Assembly (NCBI GenBank): GCA_020638955.1
Contig: JACKHO010000010.1
Location: 156,001-220,000, forward strand
Reading direction: 5' to 3'
Source of the DNA: Planctomycetaceae bacterium
GTDB lineage: Bacteria > Planctomycetota > Planctomycetia > Planctomycetales > Planctomycetaceae
DNA length: 64,000 nt
Position 1 is the stretch's first letter. The number at the start of each line of letters is the position of its first letter. Shown here one piece after another: positions 27,095 to 35,418 of this stretch. The translations under genes were made by a program, and so were the position numbers. The notes beneath the pieces are model-generated. The model was given only the letters and a program-made list of their open reading frames with translations. It was not told the DNA's origin and ran no database searches.

Positions 27095-29167
27095 TTACTG
27101 CACCAGGCCAAATTCGCTGGAATTCAAGTAAGCCCAGTACAAGTCGCGGAGCCCTTCGTTAACCGCCAGTCGAGCGGGGACATTTCGTTCCGTTCGCTGC
27201 CGCACATAGCTTCGCAGCACCTGACGCAGCGAGGCAAGTTCGCGGTCTGAGGGATAGCGGCTGAGCGTGGCCATGCAAATCTTGCGGATTTTGGTGACGT
27301 CGGACTCGTTGGAACTGGCGAGATCGTCGAGTAATGTTCCCGACTCCGCTGAGGTCACACTCTGGACCAAATCACCATTCATCAGGCTCAAGGCTTGTCG
27401 CAGCGAGCCATCGAATGTGCAGGATTCACTGTTTTCTTCTGTTTCATCTGGCCGGAAGAACTGACCGAGCCACTCTTCTCGCAAAGACTTCATTTCCATT
27501 GATGAATGGATCTGACTCGGCGACGCTCCCGACGAGACAACCAGCGACTGGAACATTTGCTCGGGCGACATCGGCTTCACGTACACGCGACTAAACAATG
27601 GCAGCGAACCGTGTTCCGGGGCATCATCGGTCGTTTCTGGCACTTTGCTGGAGAGGCGATACGCTTCGGACAAGCAAATGGCTTCGACGAGTTCCTGCAC
27701 GTTGTAGTCACTGGAAACGAACCGCTTCGACAACTCGTCCAGCAACTTTGGGTGGCTGACCGGACTATGTGGTCCCATGTCATCGACTGAGGATGTGAAT
27801 CCATAACCGAAAAACTGTGCCCAGATGCGGTTCACAAATGCCCGGGCGACGTCTGATTCTTCATCACCCAGCAACAGTTCCGCCAAAGCGGCACGGCGAT
27901 TCGTTTCCGGCTCCAGTGAAATCTCCTGACCGTCATAGCCGGGATACGCCACCTTCACCACACCTTCGAGTGTTTCGTAGAAGCTGCCTTTGGTGCCAGG
28001 TTCATCAGCGAGCTCGCGAATTCGCGTACGCTCGCCGGTTTCCTGGTCGATCATAGTCGTCTCGACAATTCGAGTCTGCTGGAAGCAGGCATTGAACGTC
28101 CAGAAGTGATCCTGATCCCATTCAGAAACGACCGGGTGTCGGTGACATTGCGAACACTGCACCTGCTGCCCGAGTAATACGCGGGCGGTAATTGCAGTCG
28201 CAGGAACGGCTTCGTTGTTCAGATGAGCCAAGAGGAAATTCGCCGCCCCGTTGTCGTCGCCATTTCCTTCAGCGGTGATGAGGTCCGTGACGGTTTCGCT
28301 CCAGGGACGATTGGCCGCAAACTGATTGGTGAGATACGTCTCCAGAGCCGGGCGATTAATTGGTGTGCGGGTCATCCGGCCAACGAGCAGGTTGGTCCAG
28401 ATGTTTGCCAGATTTGCAGCCGCCTCGTTACCAGAAAGCAGTCGCTTGACCAGCAGGGTATCCTTCTCGGTGTTCTTGTCACTGAGGAAAGCCTCCGCTT
28501 CCGCCACCGTAGGAATTCGTCCTGCCAGATCCAGGTAAACACGTCGCACCCATTCCGCGTCGGTGGCCCGAGGATTGGCTGCAATTTCGTTCGCCTTCCA
28601 CTCCTGTGCCAACTGTTTGTCGATGACATCGACAAGCAATGCCTGCGGAAGTTGTATGTCGGGAGCGGGAAGTACATCGGCGACAACGGGTGTCTCCTGA
28701 GGCACATGCGTCCGTATTCCAGGCATTGACAATCCCGGAATCTCCACGGGATCAATCACAGGCTCAACGACTGACTCGCTGTTATTGTCGACAACTGCGG
28801 CAGAGTTGTTGGGCTGCAGTGCCGGAGGCGGCTGCATGAACAATGCCAACAGCAGCAATGCCAGAATTGAACCAGCAATGGCCAGCCCGGCTGTCAGGCG
28901 TCGTCGACCAACGGACTGATTGGTTCCGACTGACTTCTGAACTGCGGGGGCAGCTGTTTCTGATTCTTCCGCAAACTGTTCACCGGGAGCACCTGCGGCG
29001 TCCCAGTAAAGCATTCCGTGAAGAGAAGAGGCCCTCACGTAGAGTGACCGGGCTTCTGGATTGCCAATAACCAGTTGCTCCAACTGCGCAATCTGATCAG
29101 CGGTTGCGGTCTCTTCAAAGACGGCATCCAGCAGCGAGAGCAGATGATTGCGTTGGTCGGTCGTCAT
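27095..29167 (-). CDS. Anti-sigma-like N-terminus joined to DUF1549-DUF1553 domains
   Basis: A 690-residue membrane protein. Residues 1-60 (LLSLLDAVFEETATADQIAQ, then NPEARSLYVRASSLHGML) match the helical N-terminus of planctomycete FecR/anti-sigma proteins; a membrane span is at 91-111; the long outside part holds a DUF1549 (PSCyt2) domain from about 180, with the haem-type motif CSQCHRH at 338-344, and a DUF1553 domain from about 420 (ARAFVNRIWAQFFGYGF, DDMGPHSPVSHPKLLD). The ATG at 29167 overlaps the sigma-factor stop by four bases (ATGA), which argues for coupled translation and a sigma/anti-sigma pair. The longer frame to 29206 adds unlikely residues. DUF1549/1553 function is unknown. 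Confidence 0.88.
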   Translation of the reverse strand: MTTDQRNHLLSLLDAVFEETATADQIAQLEQLVIGNPEARSLYVRASSLHGMLYWDAAGAPGEQFAEESETAAPAVQKSVGTNQSVGRRRLTAGLAIAGSILALLLLALFMQPPPALQPNNSAAVVDNNSESVVEPVIDPVEIPGLSMPGIRTHVPQETPVVADVLPAPDIQLPQALLVDVIDKQLAQEWKANEIAANPRATDAEWVRRVYLDLAGRIPTVAEAEAFLSDKNTEKDTLLVKRLLSGNEAAANLANIWTNLLVGRMTRTPINRPALETYLTNQFAANRPWSETVTDLITAEGNGDDNGAANFLLAHLNNEAVPATAITARVLLGQQVQCSQCHRHPVVSEWDQDHFWTFNACFQQTRIVETTMIDQETGERTRIRELADEPGTKGSFYETLEGVVKVAYPGYDGQEISLEPETNRRAALAELLLGDEESDVARAFVNRIWAQFFGYGFTSSVDDMGPHSPVSHPKLLDELSKRFVSSDYNVQELVEAICLSEAYRLSSKVPETTDDAPEHGSLPLFSRVYVKPMSPEQMFQSLVVSSGASPSQIHSSMEMKSLREEWLGQFFRPDETEENSESCTFDGSLRQALSLMNGDLVQSVTSAESGTLLDDLASSNESDVTKIRKICMATLSRYPSDRELASLRQVLRSYVRQRTERNVPARLAVNEGLRDLYWAYLNSSEFGLVQ

Positions 29168-29694
29168 GTGGGATCGGAACGCAGTGCCAGTTGGCGCTGA
29201 ATACATTCAAGTAACATGCGGCGAATTCGTCCCAGGGACTGATAAACGGAATTCGCTGGGCGGCCAAGTTGCTCGGCCAAATCTTTTCCGGAGGACCCGG
29301 GTTGGTAACGGCTTTGGATAAGTTTTCTGTCGCTTGGTCGGAGCTTCTTCAGACAATGCTCGAGGGCGTTCCGTTCGCTTTCGGAGGTCTCGGAGTGTTC
29401 GGCAGCCTCATGGGCGATAGCCGAAACAAACTCGTCGCTGAACCGCAACCTGTCTCGGGCTTTGCCTTGCCGCCATTGCAGAATTTCAAAGGTGGCAATT
29501 TGCCGTGCCCAAGCCAGGAAGTTGGTACCCGGCTCGAACTGATCGCACTTGGCGACAATGTCAACGTTGGCTTCTTGCAGGATTTCTTCTGCGTCGGTGA
29601 CACTGCCGATTTGAGCGAGAATGTACAGATACAGCGGGCGTTGTACCCGTGTAAATTCCTGCACAAACTCAGTGCTCAGTGGCTTGGGCGTCAT
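29164..29694 (-). CDS. ECF RNA polymerase sigma factor
   Basis: A 176-residue sigma-70 family factor of the extracytoplasmic-function class found in planctomycetes and verrucomicrobia. Region 2 contains QRPLYLYILAQIG and DAEEILQEANVDIVAKCDQF; NFLAWARQIATFEILQWR covers region 2.3-2.4; region 4 is LEHCLKKLRPSDRKLIQSRY with the helix-turn-helix GKDLAEQLGRPANSVYQSL. It likely directs polymerase to its own or neighbouring promoters under control of the overlapping membrane protein. A terminator lies just upstream, so it has its own promoter. Confidence 0.9.
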   Translation of the reverse strand: MTPKPLSTEFVQEFTRVQRPLYLYILAQIGSVTDAEEILQEANVDIVAKCDQFEPGTNFLAWARQIATFEILQWRQGKARDRLRFSDEFVSAIAHEAAEHSETSESERNALEHCLKKLRPSDRKLIQSRYQPGSSGKDLAEQLGRPANSVYQSLGRIRRMLLECIQRQLALRSDPT

Positions 29695-29715
29695 GTGGCA
29701 ATTTCGTATCCGCAG

Positions 29716-29755
29716 ATGAAAACGGGGACTCCAAACTCGTGCCTGGAATCCCCGT
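29716..29755 (-). terminator. Hairpin terminator between DUF1501 gene and sigma-factor gene
   Basis: On the minus strand a stem formed by ACGGGGATTCCA and TGGAGTCCCCGT (one mismatch) at 29755-29744 and 29733-29722 with a 10-base loop is followed by TTTTC. It lies 22 bases after the DUF1501 stop and 27 bases before the sigma-factor start. Confidence 0.78.
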
Positions 29756-29777
29756 GCAATTGGATTGTACCAGTGTG

Positions 29778-31052
29778 TTAGCCAATCAGATCTTTAATTG
29801 GCTGACCACCGTTGGCGAGTTTCATTGGACGACCACGCTTTGAGGTGTGGACCGTGTCCAGAGGAATTCGCAGTGCGTGAGAAACGGTTGCCCAGAGGTC
29901 GCCGGGCAGGTAGCTCTCGCTGACAATACGATCACCGTCCTGGTTGGTTTCGCCGACAGCCACACCGCCGTTCAGGCCAGCACCACCAACCATGACCGAC
30001 CAACTGGCTGCCCAGTGATCCCGTCCGACGTTGGCGTTAATGCGTGGAGTACGACCGAATTCACCCATGCAAATGATGGCCGTGTCGTCGAGCATTCCAC
30101 GGGCCTTCAGGTCGCGAACGAGCCCGGCGATACCGGTGTCGAGCATTGGCAGGCGCTGATTCTTCAGGGTGTTGAAGACGTCGTTGTGGAGGTCCCAACC
30201 GCCAGGGAAGCGGACTTCAACGAACGGAACACCAGTTTCAACCAAGCGCCGGGCCATGAGCATCATGTTACCGAACTGGTGTCCGCCGTAGCTTTGCTTG
30301 ACCGCTGCGTCTTCCTGATCCACCTTGAAGGCAGCCATTTGCTGAGACGTCATCAAATTCACGGCTTTGCCGTACACGTCTTTGTGGGCCTGTCCAATGT
30401 CGCCACGGTTACTTCCAATGAAGCCGTTTTCGATTGTGGCGAGCATTTCGAGGCGATTACCGAGGCGAGCTGGATCGACACTGTCCATGTTGGCATTCTG
30501 GATGTTGCCGCGTGCGTCGACGACGAATGGAGCGTGCGACATGCCAAGGAACCCTGGGCTCATTCCGCCGCCGCCAATGGAGACGAAGGAGGGAATTTCG
30601 AGTTCCTTACGCTTTGCACCGAGTTCGTAGCTGACGACCGAACCGAACGTGGGGTGCACGACTGTCGGGTTTGGCACGTAAGCGGTGTGCATGAAGTAGC
30701 TGCCGCGGTTGTGATCGGCCTCGCGTGTGCTCATGGCACGCACCACGGAGAGGCTGTCCATTTCCTTCGCGATGTTTGGCAGGTGCTCAGAAATTTGCAG
30801 GTCACCAGCGGTGCTGATGGGCTTAAATTCTCCACCATTCTTTGAACCGGGCTTCAGGTCCCACATATCGATGGTAGGAGCACCACCACCCAGCCAAACC
30901 AGAATGCAAGCCTTCTGATTCCGCTTCACTTCTGCAGCATTCGCCTGGAGGTGTGACAGGAACTGTGTGGCACCGAGGGTCATGGCACTTCCGGTCGCCA
31001 TATGGGACAGGAAGTGGCGACGCGACATGCCGGCGGGAGTTGAAAGAGACAT
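29778..31052 (-). CDS. DUF1501 domain-containing protein
   Basis: A 424-residue protein starting with a twin-arginine-like signal (SRRHFLSHMATGSAMTLGA). The body has the DUF1501 landmarks: ILVWLGGGAPTIDMWDLKPG near the start, a central LDTGIAGLVRDLKARGML and the C-terminal CMGEFGRTPRINANVGRDHW. DUF1501 resembles the alkaline-phosphatase/sulfatase fold, but its activity is unassigned. The gene follows a DUF1549 gene in the same direction 92 bases away; AAGGAAAT precedes the ATG. The pairing DUF1549/DUF1501 is typical for planctomycetes. Confidence 0.92.
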   Translation of the reverse strand: MSLSTPAGMSRRHFLSHMATGSAMTLGATQFLSHLQANAAEVKRNQKACILVWLGGGAPTIDMWDLKPGSKNGGEFKPISTAGDLQISEHLPNIAKEMDSLSVVRAMSTREADHNRGSYFMHTAYVPNPTVVHPTFGSVVSYELGAKRKELEIPSFVSIGGGGMSPGFLGMSHAPFVVDARGNIQNANMDSVDPARLGNRLEMLATIENGFIGSNRGDIGQAHKDVYGKAVNLMTSQQMAAFKVDQEDAAVKQSYGGHQFGNMMLMARRLVETGVPFVEVRFPGGWDLHNDVFNTLKNQRLPMLDTGIAGLVRDLKARGMLDDTAIICMGEFGRTPRINANVGRDHWAASWSVMVGGAGLNGGVAVGETNQDGDRIVSESYLPGDLWATVSHALRIPLDTVHTSKRGRPMKLANGGQPIKDLIG

Positions 31053-31144
31053 TTCGAATTTCCTTGAGTTTAGGAGTTGAGTCTGAATTCGGATTCCGCC
31101 GGTGTCTTCAGGCAGGTCATCCGATAAGTAAGTTCAAAAGTTGG

Positions 31145-32797
31145 TTAGTGGTTCACAATGAACTCGTTCGAGTTCAACAGTGCCCAGTACAAATCCTGGT
31201 AAGCGGCCAACGGCGTAGGGCTCGTCGCCATCGTCTTCTTGAGTCGGGTCAACTCGGAGGCAGTTGGATTACGGCCAAGTGCCGACACAAACAATGACCG
31301 AACTCGTGCCGGGTCGTTTCGCAAACGAGAATCGGAGAGCACGGAATTCAAGTAACTTCCAGGCTCAGCACTGGTCGCTTTGTCGACCAGCGGGCCGTTC
31401 ATCATGAGCAATGCCTGCGGAATGCTGCCACTGAAGAGAGTTGGCTCATCTTCTTCGTTTCCGCCGAAGATACGGAGGAAATCTCGCAACCAGCGTTCCC
31501 GCTGCTCTTCAGCTTTGTCAAAGCTGCCCGCACCGCTGCGGTGGGCTGCTGTAGCAACCAGCAGTGAGTCATAGAGTTGCTCGGCCTGCATGGTTTTGAC
31601 ATACATGTGGCTGAACAGCGGCACTTCTCCAGCCGACGGAGCGTCGATTTCGTTGTTGCGGTTAAACTGGCTCGTGAGATTGTACGCCTCGGTGTTGCAA
31701 ATCCAGCGGGCGAGTTGCTTCGTGTCGTAACCGCTCTTCACGAATTCGTCAGTCAGACGATCGAGCAATTCCGGATGGCTCGCCGGATTGTGTGGCCCCA
31801 TGTCATCGATAGGACGGGTGAATCCGTATCCCATGAAATGGCCCCACATCCGGTTGACATAGGCCTTGCCGACGGTGTGTTCCGCATCATCATGGCACAT
31901 GAGGCGGGCAAGTTCCTGACGTCGGTTTGTTTCTCCGCCGGGATCAATTTCTGTTCCGAGGTAATTCGGAATGGCGACCTGAACCAGTCCGTTACGCAGT
32001 TCGTAGTAGACGGGGCCGCTGAAGTCCGTGAAGGCGAGTTCCGAGTAATCGTCCTCGTTTTGACCCGTCTTGGGATCGTACTTGTCGTGATCGATGCGGC
32101 GTGTCTGACGCAAGAAGCTGTTGAAGCCCCAGAACTGATCCTGCTTCCACTCATTAAATGGGTGATTGTGACATTGAGTACACTGCACCTGCATACCGAG
32201 GAAAATTCGGGTCAGGCGAGCAGTCGCCTCAACGTGATATTCCTCACTGTTGATATTTCCCTGAAGTTGGCCGAGGATGAAATTGACGGCACCGTTTTCT
32301 TCAAAGTGCCCCTCGGCGGCAACCATGTCATAGACGACCTCGTTCCAAGGGCGGTTCCGGGCAAAGCTTTCGCGGAGGAATTTTCGGAGGCCAGCACGAC
32401 TGGTTCGATCCGGCGTGTTACGCCCAATCAGCACGTTCGTCCAAATCTCGGTGAAGTTGCGAACGTAATCGGGGTCATCAATGAGTTGATCAATGAGTTT
32501 GGAACGCTTGCCTTCGTCCTTGTCGGACAAAAACTCTTCAACTTTGTCGGCCGGTGGAATGTGTCCTACCAAGTCGAGATAGAGCCGGCGAATCCATTCG
32601 GCGTCATCGGCCGTAGGACTGGGGGTGACTTCGTTGTCTTCCCAGCCGAGTCGAATTTGCTCGTTTACGTATTCAATCAGTGGATCGGAAGAACCCGTAG
32701 TGAACTTCGTCTGAGCAACGACAGTATTCGACTGCCAGAAAGCACCCACAGACACTGTGAGCAGAGCGGCAATCAATCCAAAGCGAGCTCGTCGCAT
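31145..32797 (-). CDS. DUF1549/DUF1553 domain-containing protein
   Basis: A 550-residue exported protein. ATG at 32797 has GGAGG six bases ahead and begins a signal peptide (RRARFGLIAALLTVSVGAFW). The DUF1549 domain from about 40 includes DDAEWIRRLYLDLVGHIPPA and the haem-like motif QCTQCHNHPFNEW; the DUF1553 domain starts about 280 (KAYVNRMWGHFMGYGFTRP, DDMGPHNPASHPELLDRL). Its last residues (WALLNSNEFIVNH) match the end of the anti-sigma-type neighbour, so the two genes are paralogues. Likely acts at the outer surface of the inner membrane. Function unknown. Confidence 0.92.
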   Translation of the reverse strand: MRRARFGLIAALLTVSVGAFWQSNTVVAQTKFTTGSSDPLIEYVNEQIRLGWEDNEVTPSPTADDAEWIRRLYLDLVGHIPPADKVEEFLSDKDEGKRSKLIDQLIDDPDYVRNFTEIWTNVLIGRNTPDRTSRAGLRKFLRESFARNRPWNEVVYDMVAAEGHFEENGAVNFILGQLQGNINSEEYHVEATARLTRIFLGMQVQCTQCHNHPFNEWKQDQFWGFNSFLRQTRRIDHDKYDPKTGQNEDDYSELAFTDFSGPVYYELRNGLVQVAIPNYLGTEIDPGGETNRRQELARLMCHDDAEHTVGKAYVNRMWGHFMGYGFTRPIDDMGPHNPASHPELLDRLTDEFVKSGYDTKQLARWICNTEAYNLTSQFNRNNEIDAPSAGEVPLFSHMYVKTMQAEQLYDSLLVATAAHRSGAGSFDKAEEQRERWLRDFLRIFGGNEEDEPTLFSGSIPQALLMMNGPLVDKATSAEPGSYLNSVLSDSRLRNDPARVRSLFVSALGRNPTASELTRLKKTMATSPTPLAAYQDLYWALLNSNEFIVNH

Positions 32798-32880
32798 TAC
32801 AACCTCCAAAAGTCCTGTCTAACTGGAACACCTCCGTAAAACGGATGGCGATCTCCTAACATACCGCCCGCCACTTCAGA

Positions 32881-32914
32881 ATGTTCGTCGGAATTTGGGA
32901 ATTCCAGCGAACAT
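32881..32914. promoter_or_regulatory. Palindromic site upstream of the DUF1549-DUF1501 genes
   Basis: A two-part palindrome: ATGTTCG (32881-32887) with CGAACAT (32908-32914), inside which GGAATT (32890-32895) pairs with AATTCC (32900-32905). It sits about 84-117 bases before the DUF1549 start at 32797, the right distance for an operator or an upstream activation site. It may also be the terminator-like hairpin of the KaiC-like gene, though it has no T-run. Confidence 0.5.
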
Positions 32915-33129
32915 TTCTGTCGCTTCCAATTGTATGGCAGTGGTTTGTGGCAAATCAACAACACCGTCGCTAAGAAAACATTGCCCCAGTTTCCCTGTAA
33001 ACAACTTACCAGGAATAACTTGCGGCGACGGCAGGCCCAGCTCGTTGACTTTTCGCACCCCTTGTCAGTGGATTGTCGCAAAGTCTTTTTATCAGGAGGT
33101 TTGCGTCGAGATCTCCCGTCCGATGCGGA

Positions 33130-34023
33130 CTATGACAGCAAATGCAGGCCGTCTGCCTGGATTTCGAACGGGATAATCGAGTCATCACACGCACTGCCAC
33201 GATGTTTGGCCACATGCAGAGCCCGGGTCATTTTCGTCCCTTCCCGGACTTTTCCCATCAGGATGATGGTATTCGCGTTGGCGAAAATGTCCCCGCTCTC
33301 GATGGGACGGGAAATGAGGTCTTCCAGCATGATTTCGTGCGACGTTGCCAGCATCAGGCAGTTCAGCCCCGTATGCGGGTAGTTGTGCTGCTCCACCTGT
33401 TCGATTTGCGACCGGAAGGCAACGCGAAACAGGTCCCGGGCCACCCAGTCGCATTCTTTCTTCAGGATTTGGTGATACACGTACTCGAACAGCTCAAACT
33501 GAAACGAATCACTGGCCCGTTCGGCTGGTTCGACGCCATCGACCACACAACGTCGGGCGCCGTGGACGAAATTCCCGTAGAAGTACGAAATCGTTTCGTG
33601 CAGCTTCCGGTTGAGGTCAGCCTTCCATTGCCGCTGTTGATCGAAATCCAAATCACTGAGGGTGACCCGTTTCCCCGTCTGCTGAAACAAATGCAGTGCA
33701 TCCCAGCGGGATTTGTTTCGATCCCAAATGTCATTGGGCTCGTAGTCGTCCACAATCGGGGGGCGTTCGCGCAAGTTCCAGTTGAACAGTCGCTCCGCAT
33801 AGTCGCAGTGTGACTGCGAATCGCCGCGTGAGGTCATGTCGAAGAAGATTCCCGTCTCCCCTTCCTGTGATTTCCCCGCCCAGGCGTACTGCACGCCCAG
33901 TTGTGTCTTGCCAATACCTGTCGCGCCGTAAACCACGGTCATCGTGCCCGGCAGCAATCCGCCACCCAGGGCGGTATCGAGTTCGGGAATTCCGGTGCTG
34001 AAACGTGTAGGAGAGTTGGACAT
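33130..34023 (-). CDS. KaiC-like RecA-superfamily ATPase
   Basis: A 297-residue cytosolic ATPase of the KaiC/RecA-like family. Walker A is GATGIGKT at 33-40 and the family start STGIPELDTALGGGLLPGT is present; a Walker B-like strand is RRCVVDGVEP. The C-terminal part LNCLMLATSHEIMLED and the closing strand NTIILMGKVREGTKMTRALHV match KaiC family ends. The ATG at 34023 is chosen over an upstream 12-residue extension. It follows the PFK gene by 104 bases. KaiC-like proteins outside cyanobacteria act in signalling; no KaiA/B partner is seen. Role unknown. Confidence 0.85.
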   Translation of the reverse strand: MSNSPTRFSTGIPELDTALGGGLLPGTMTVVYGATGIGKTQLGVQYAWAGKSQEGETGIFFDMTSRGDSQSHCDYAERLFNWNLRERPPIVDDYEPNDIWDRNKSRWDALHLFQQTGKRVTLSDLDFDQQRQWKADLNRKLHETISYFYGNFVHGARRCVVDGVEPAERASDSFQFELFEYVYHQILKKECDWVARDLFRVAFRSQIEQVEQHNYPHTGLNCLMLATSHEIMLEDLISRPIESGDIFANANTIILMGKVREGTKMTRALHVAKHRGSACDDSIIPFEIQADGLHLLS

Positions 34024-34030
34024 GGAAGAC

Positions 34031-34075
34031 GTTGAGATGGTTGAGTGCGGCTGCGCCACAGTTGAGATGGTTGAA
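34031..34075. repeat. 45-bp dispersed repeat, copy 1
   Basis: Two copies of GTTGAGATGGTTGA flank GCGGCTGCGCC; the whole 45 bases recur at 46221-46265 with three differences. It lies in the short gap between the PFK and KaiC-like genes. Confidence 0.72.
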
Positions 34076-34127
34076 TTCTCAAAGAACGGTTCTATATCAG
34101 TTCTCGTCGGAATGCTCTGCAGCGACG

Positions 34128-35339
34128 TTAGCGGGCAGCGCGACGGGCACGGGGCTTCGGGAGGAACTGATACTCGGGCAACTCGCCAACAAGGGGAGCG
34201 GCATAGTCCAGAAACGCTTTGGTCACGTCCATGCCCGTTGCGCTAATGTACTTGTCCGGCATCGGCCGTTCGTGATTCGCCACTTCCGAAAGCGGTGCCG
34301 TGCCCAGTTCAATGGCGTACGGTTCCTTCGGTTTTGAGACTCGGTTGATGGTCACCATCACACCTGAGTTGCCCTGTTGTGCCAGACGCACCGCTTCTTT
34401 GCCGCAGTCAAACGCCTCTTTGATGTCGAGTGCTACGCCTCGGTCGGCGGCACACATTTGCAGGGACTCTGTGACCTGAAACTCGCCCCGCCAACCGAAT
34501 TCGTTGGAAATCATGCGGTGCAGAATCATGGCGGCGCTGGTGCCTCCCATGGCACCGAATTCCACGTTGTTGAACTTGTCACGTGTTTCCGAGGCACTGA
34601 CGGGTGAACCATCGGCGTTCGTAATTCCCTCGCCGCAAACAATGCTGACAAACCCGTGCTTTTCGTGAGCCTGCTTCACGGTTTGCAGAAAGGCCTCGCG
34701 CTGGAAGGCTCGTTCCGGCATCAGGATGACATGCGGAGGCAGGCCACTCTGCTGGCGGGCACACGCTGCAGCGGCCGGCAGCCAGCCAGCACTGCGTCCC
34801 ACCGTCTGGAAAATGACGAACTGATCCACCCGCTGCATGTCACGAGCGAGAATCCCGGCCTGCAAAACACTCATGGCGACATAGCGGGCAGCGCTCGGAA
34901 AACCGGGGGTATGATCGGTGCCGTACAAATCATTGTCGACGGTTTTCGGCACACCCACGCCACTCATTTCCCAGCCATGATCCCGCGCGTACTCGACCAC
35001 GCGGTGAATAGTGTCCATGGTGTCGTTACCACCAATCATGAAGAAATATCGGATGTTCCGTTTCTTCAGCAACTTCAGAATCGGCTCGAAATGCTGTTCC
35101 TGCAGCTTCAGTCGGCTCGATCCCAGTGCACTTCCCGGAGTGTTTCGCAATCCTTTCAGCGTTTCCGCATCGAGTGTGGATAAGTCGAGCAGGCTCTCTT
35201 CCAGCACACCTTCGATGCCGAATCGCATGCCGTAAACGGTGTCGATTTTCTTGCTCTTCCGGCAGGCATCGACGACGCCCGCCAGCGACGCATTGATGAC
35301 AGATGTGGGACCGCCAGACTGACCGACAAGTGCATTCAT
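34128..35339 (-). CDS. Pyrophosphate-type 6-phosphofructokinase
   Basis: A 403-residue enzyme phosphorylating fructose 6-phosphate. Motifs: GQSGGPTSVINASLAG (phosphate-donor loop), GGNDTMDT and PKTVDNDLYGTDHTPGF. The Asp of the GGND position and the Lys of PKTVDND are those of pyrophosphate-dependent enzymes rather than the GGDGS and PGT of ATP-dependent ones, so PPi is the inferred donor. The N at the first Asp position is the same as in the related bacterial GGNDS group. ATG at 35339 gives MNALVGQSGG. It ends 104 bases before the KaiC-like gene and is 79 bases after rfbD. Confidence 0.88.
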   Translation of the reverse strand: MNALVGQSGGPTSVINASLAGVVDACRKSKKIDTVYGMRFGIEGVLEESLLDLSTLDAETLKGLRNTPGSALGSSRLKLQEQHFEPILKLLKKRNIRYFFMIGGNDTMDTIHRVVEYARDHGWEMSGVGVPKTVDNDLYGTDHTPGFPSAARYVAMSVLQAGILARDMQRVDQFVIFQTVGRSAGWLPAAAACARQQSGLPPHVILMPERAFQREAFLQTVKQAHEKHGFVSIVCGEGITNADGSPVSASETRDKFNNVEFGAMGGTSAAMILHRMISNEFGWRGEFQVTESLQMCAADRGVALDIKEAFDCGKEAVRLAQQGNSGVMVTINRVSKPKEPYAIELGTAPLSEVANHERPMPDKYISATGMDVTKAFLDYAAPLVGELPEYQFLPKPRARRAAR

Positions 35340-35418
35340 GAATTCTCACCCGGTTCAAAAATCGAATGTTCTGCGAGGCCCGGCATGGTAGTTGACGCGC
35401 AGTGAGGCGCCTACAAAC

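Noticed and set aside
29847..30845. Plus-strand frame opposite DUF1501
   Set aside because: Antisense of a well-defined gene.
31577..32839. 420-residue plus-strand frame opposite the DUF1549 gene
   Set aside because: The DUF1549 frame has signal peptide, Shine-Dalgarno and motifs; the plus frame has no recognisable domain.
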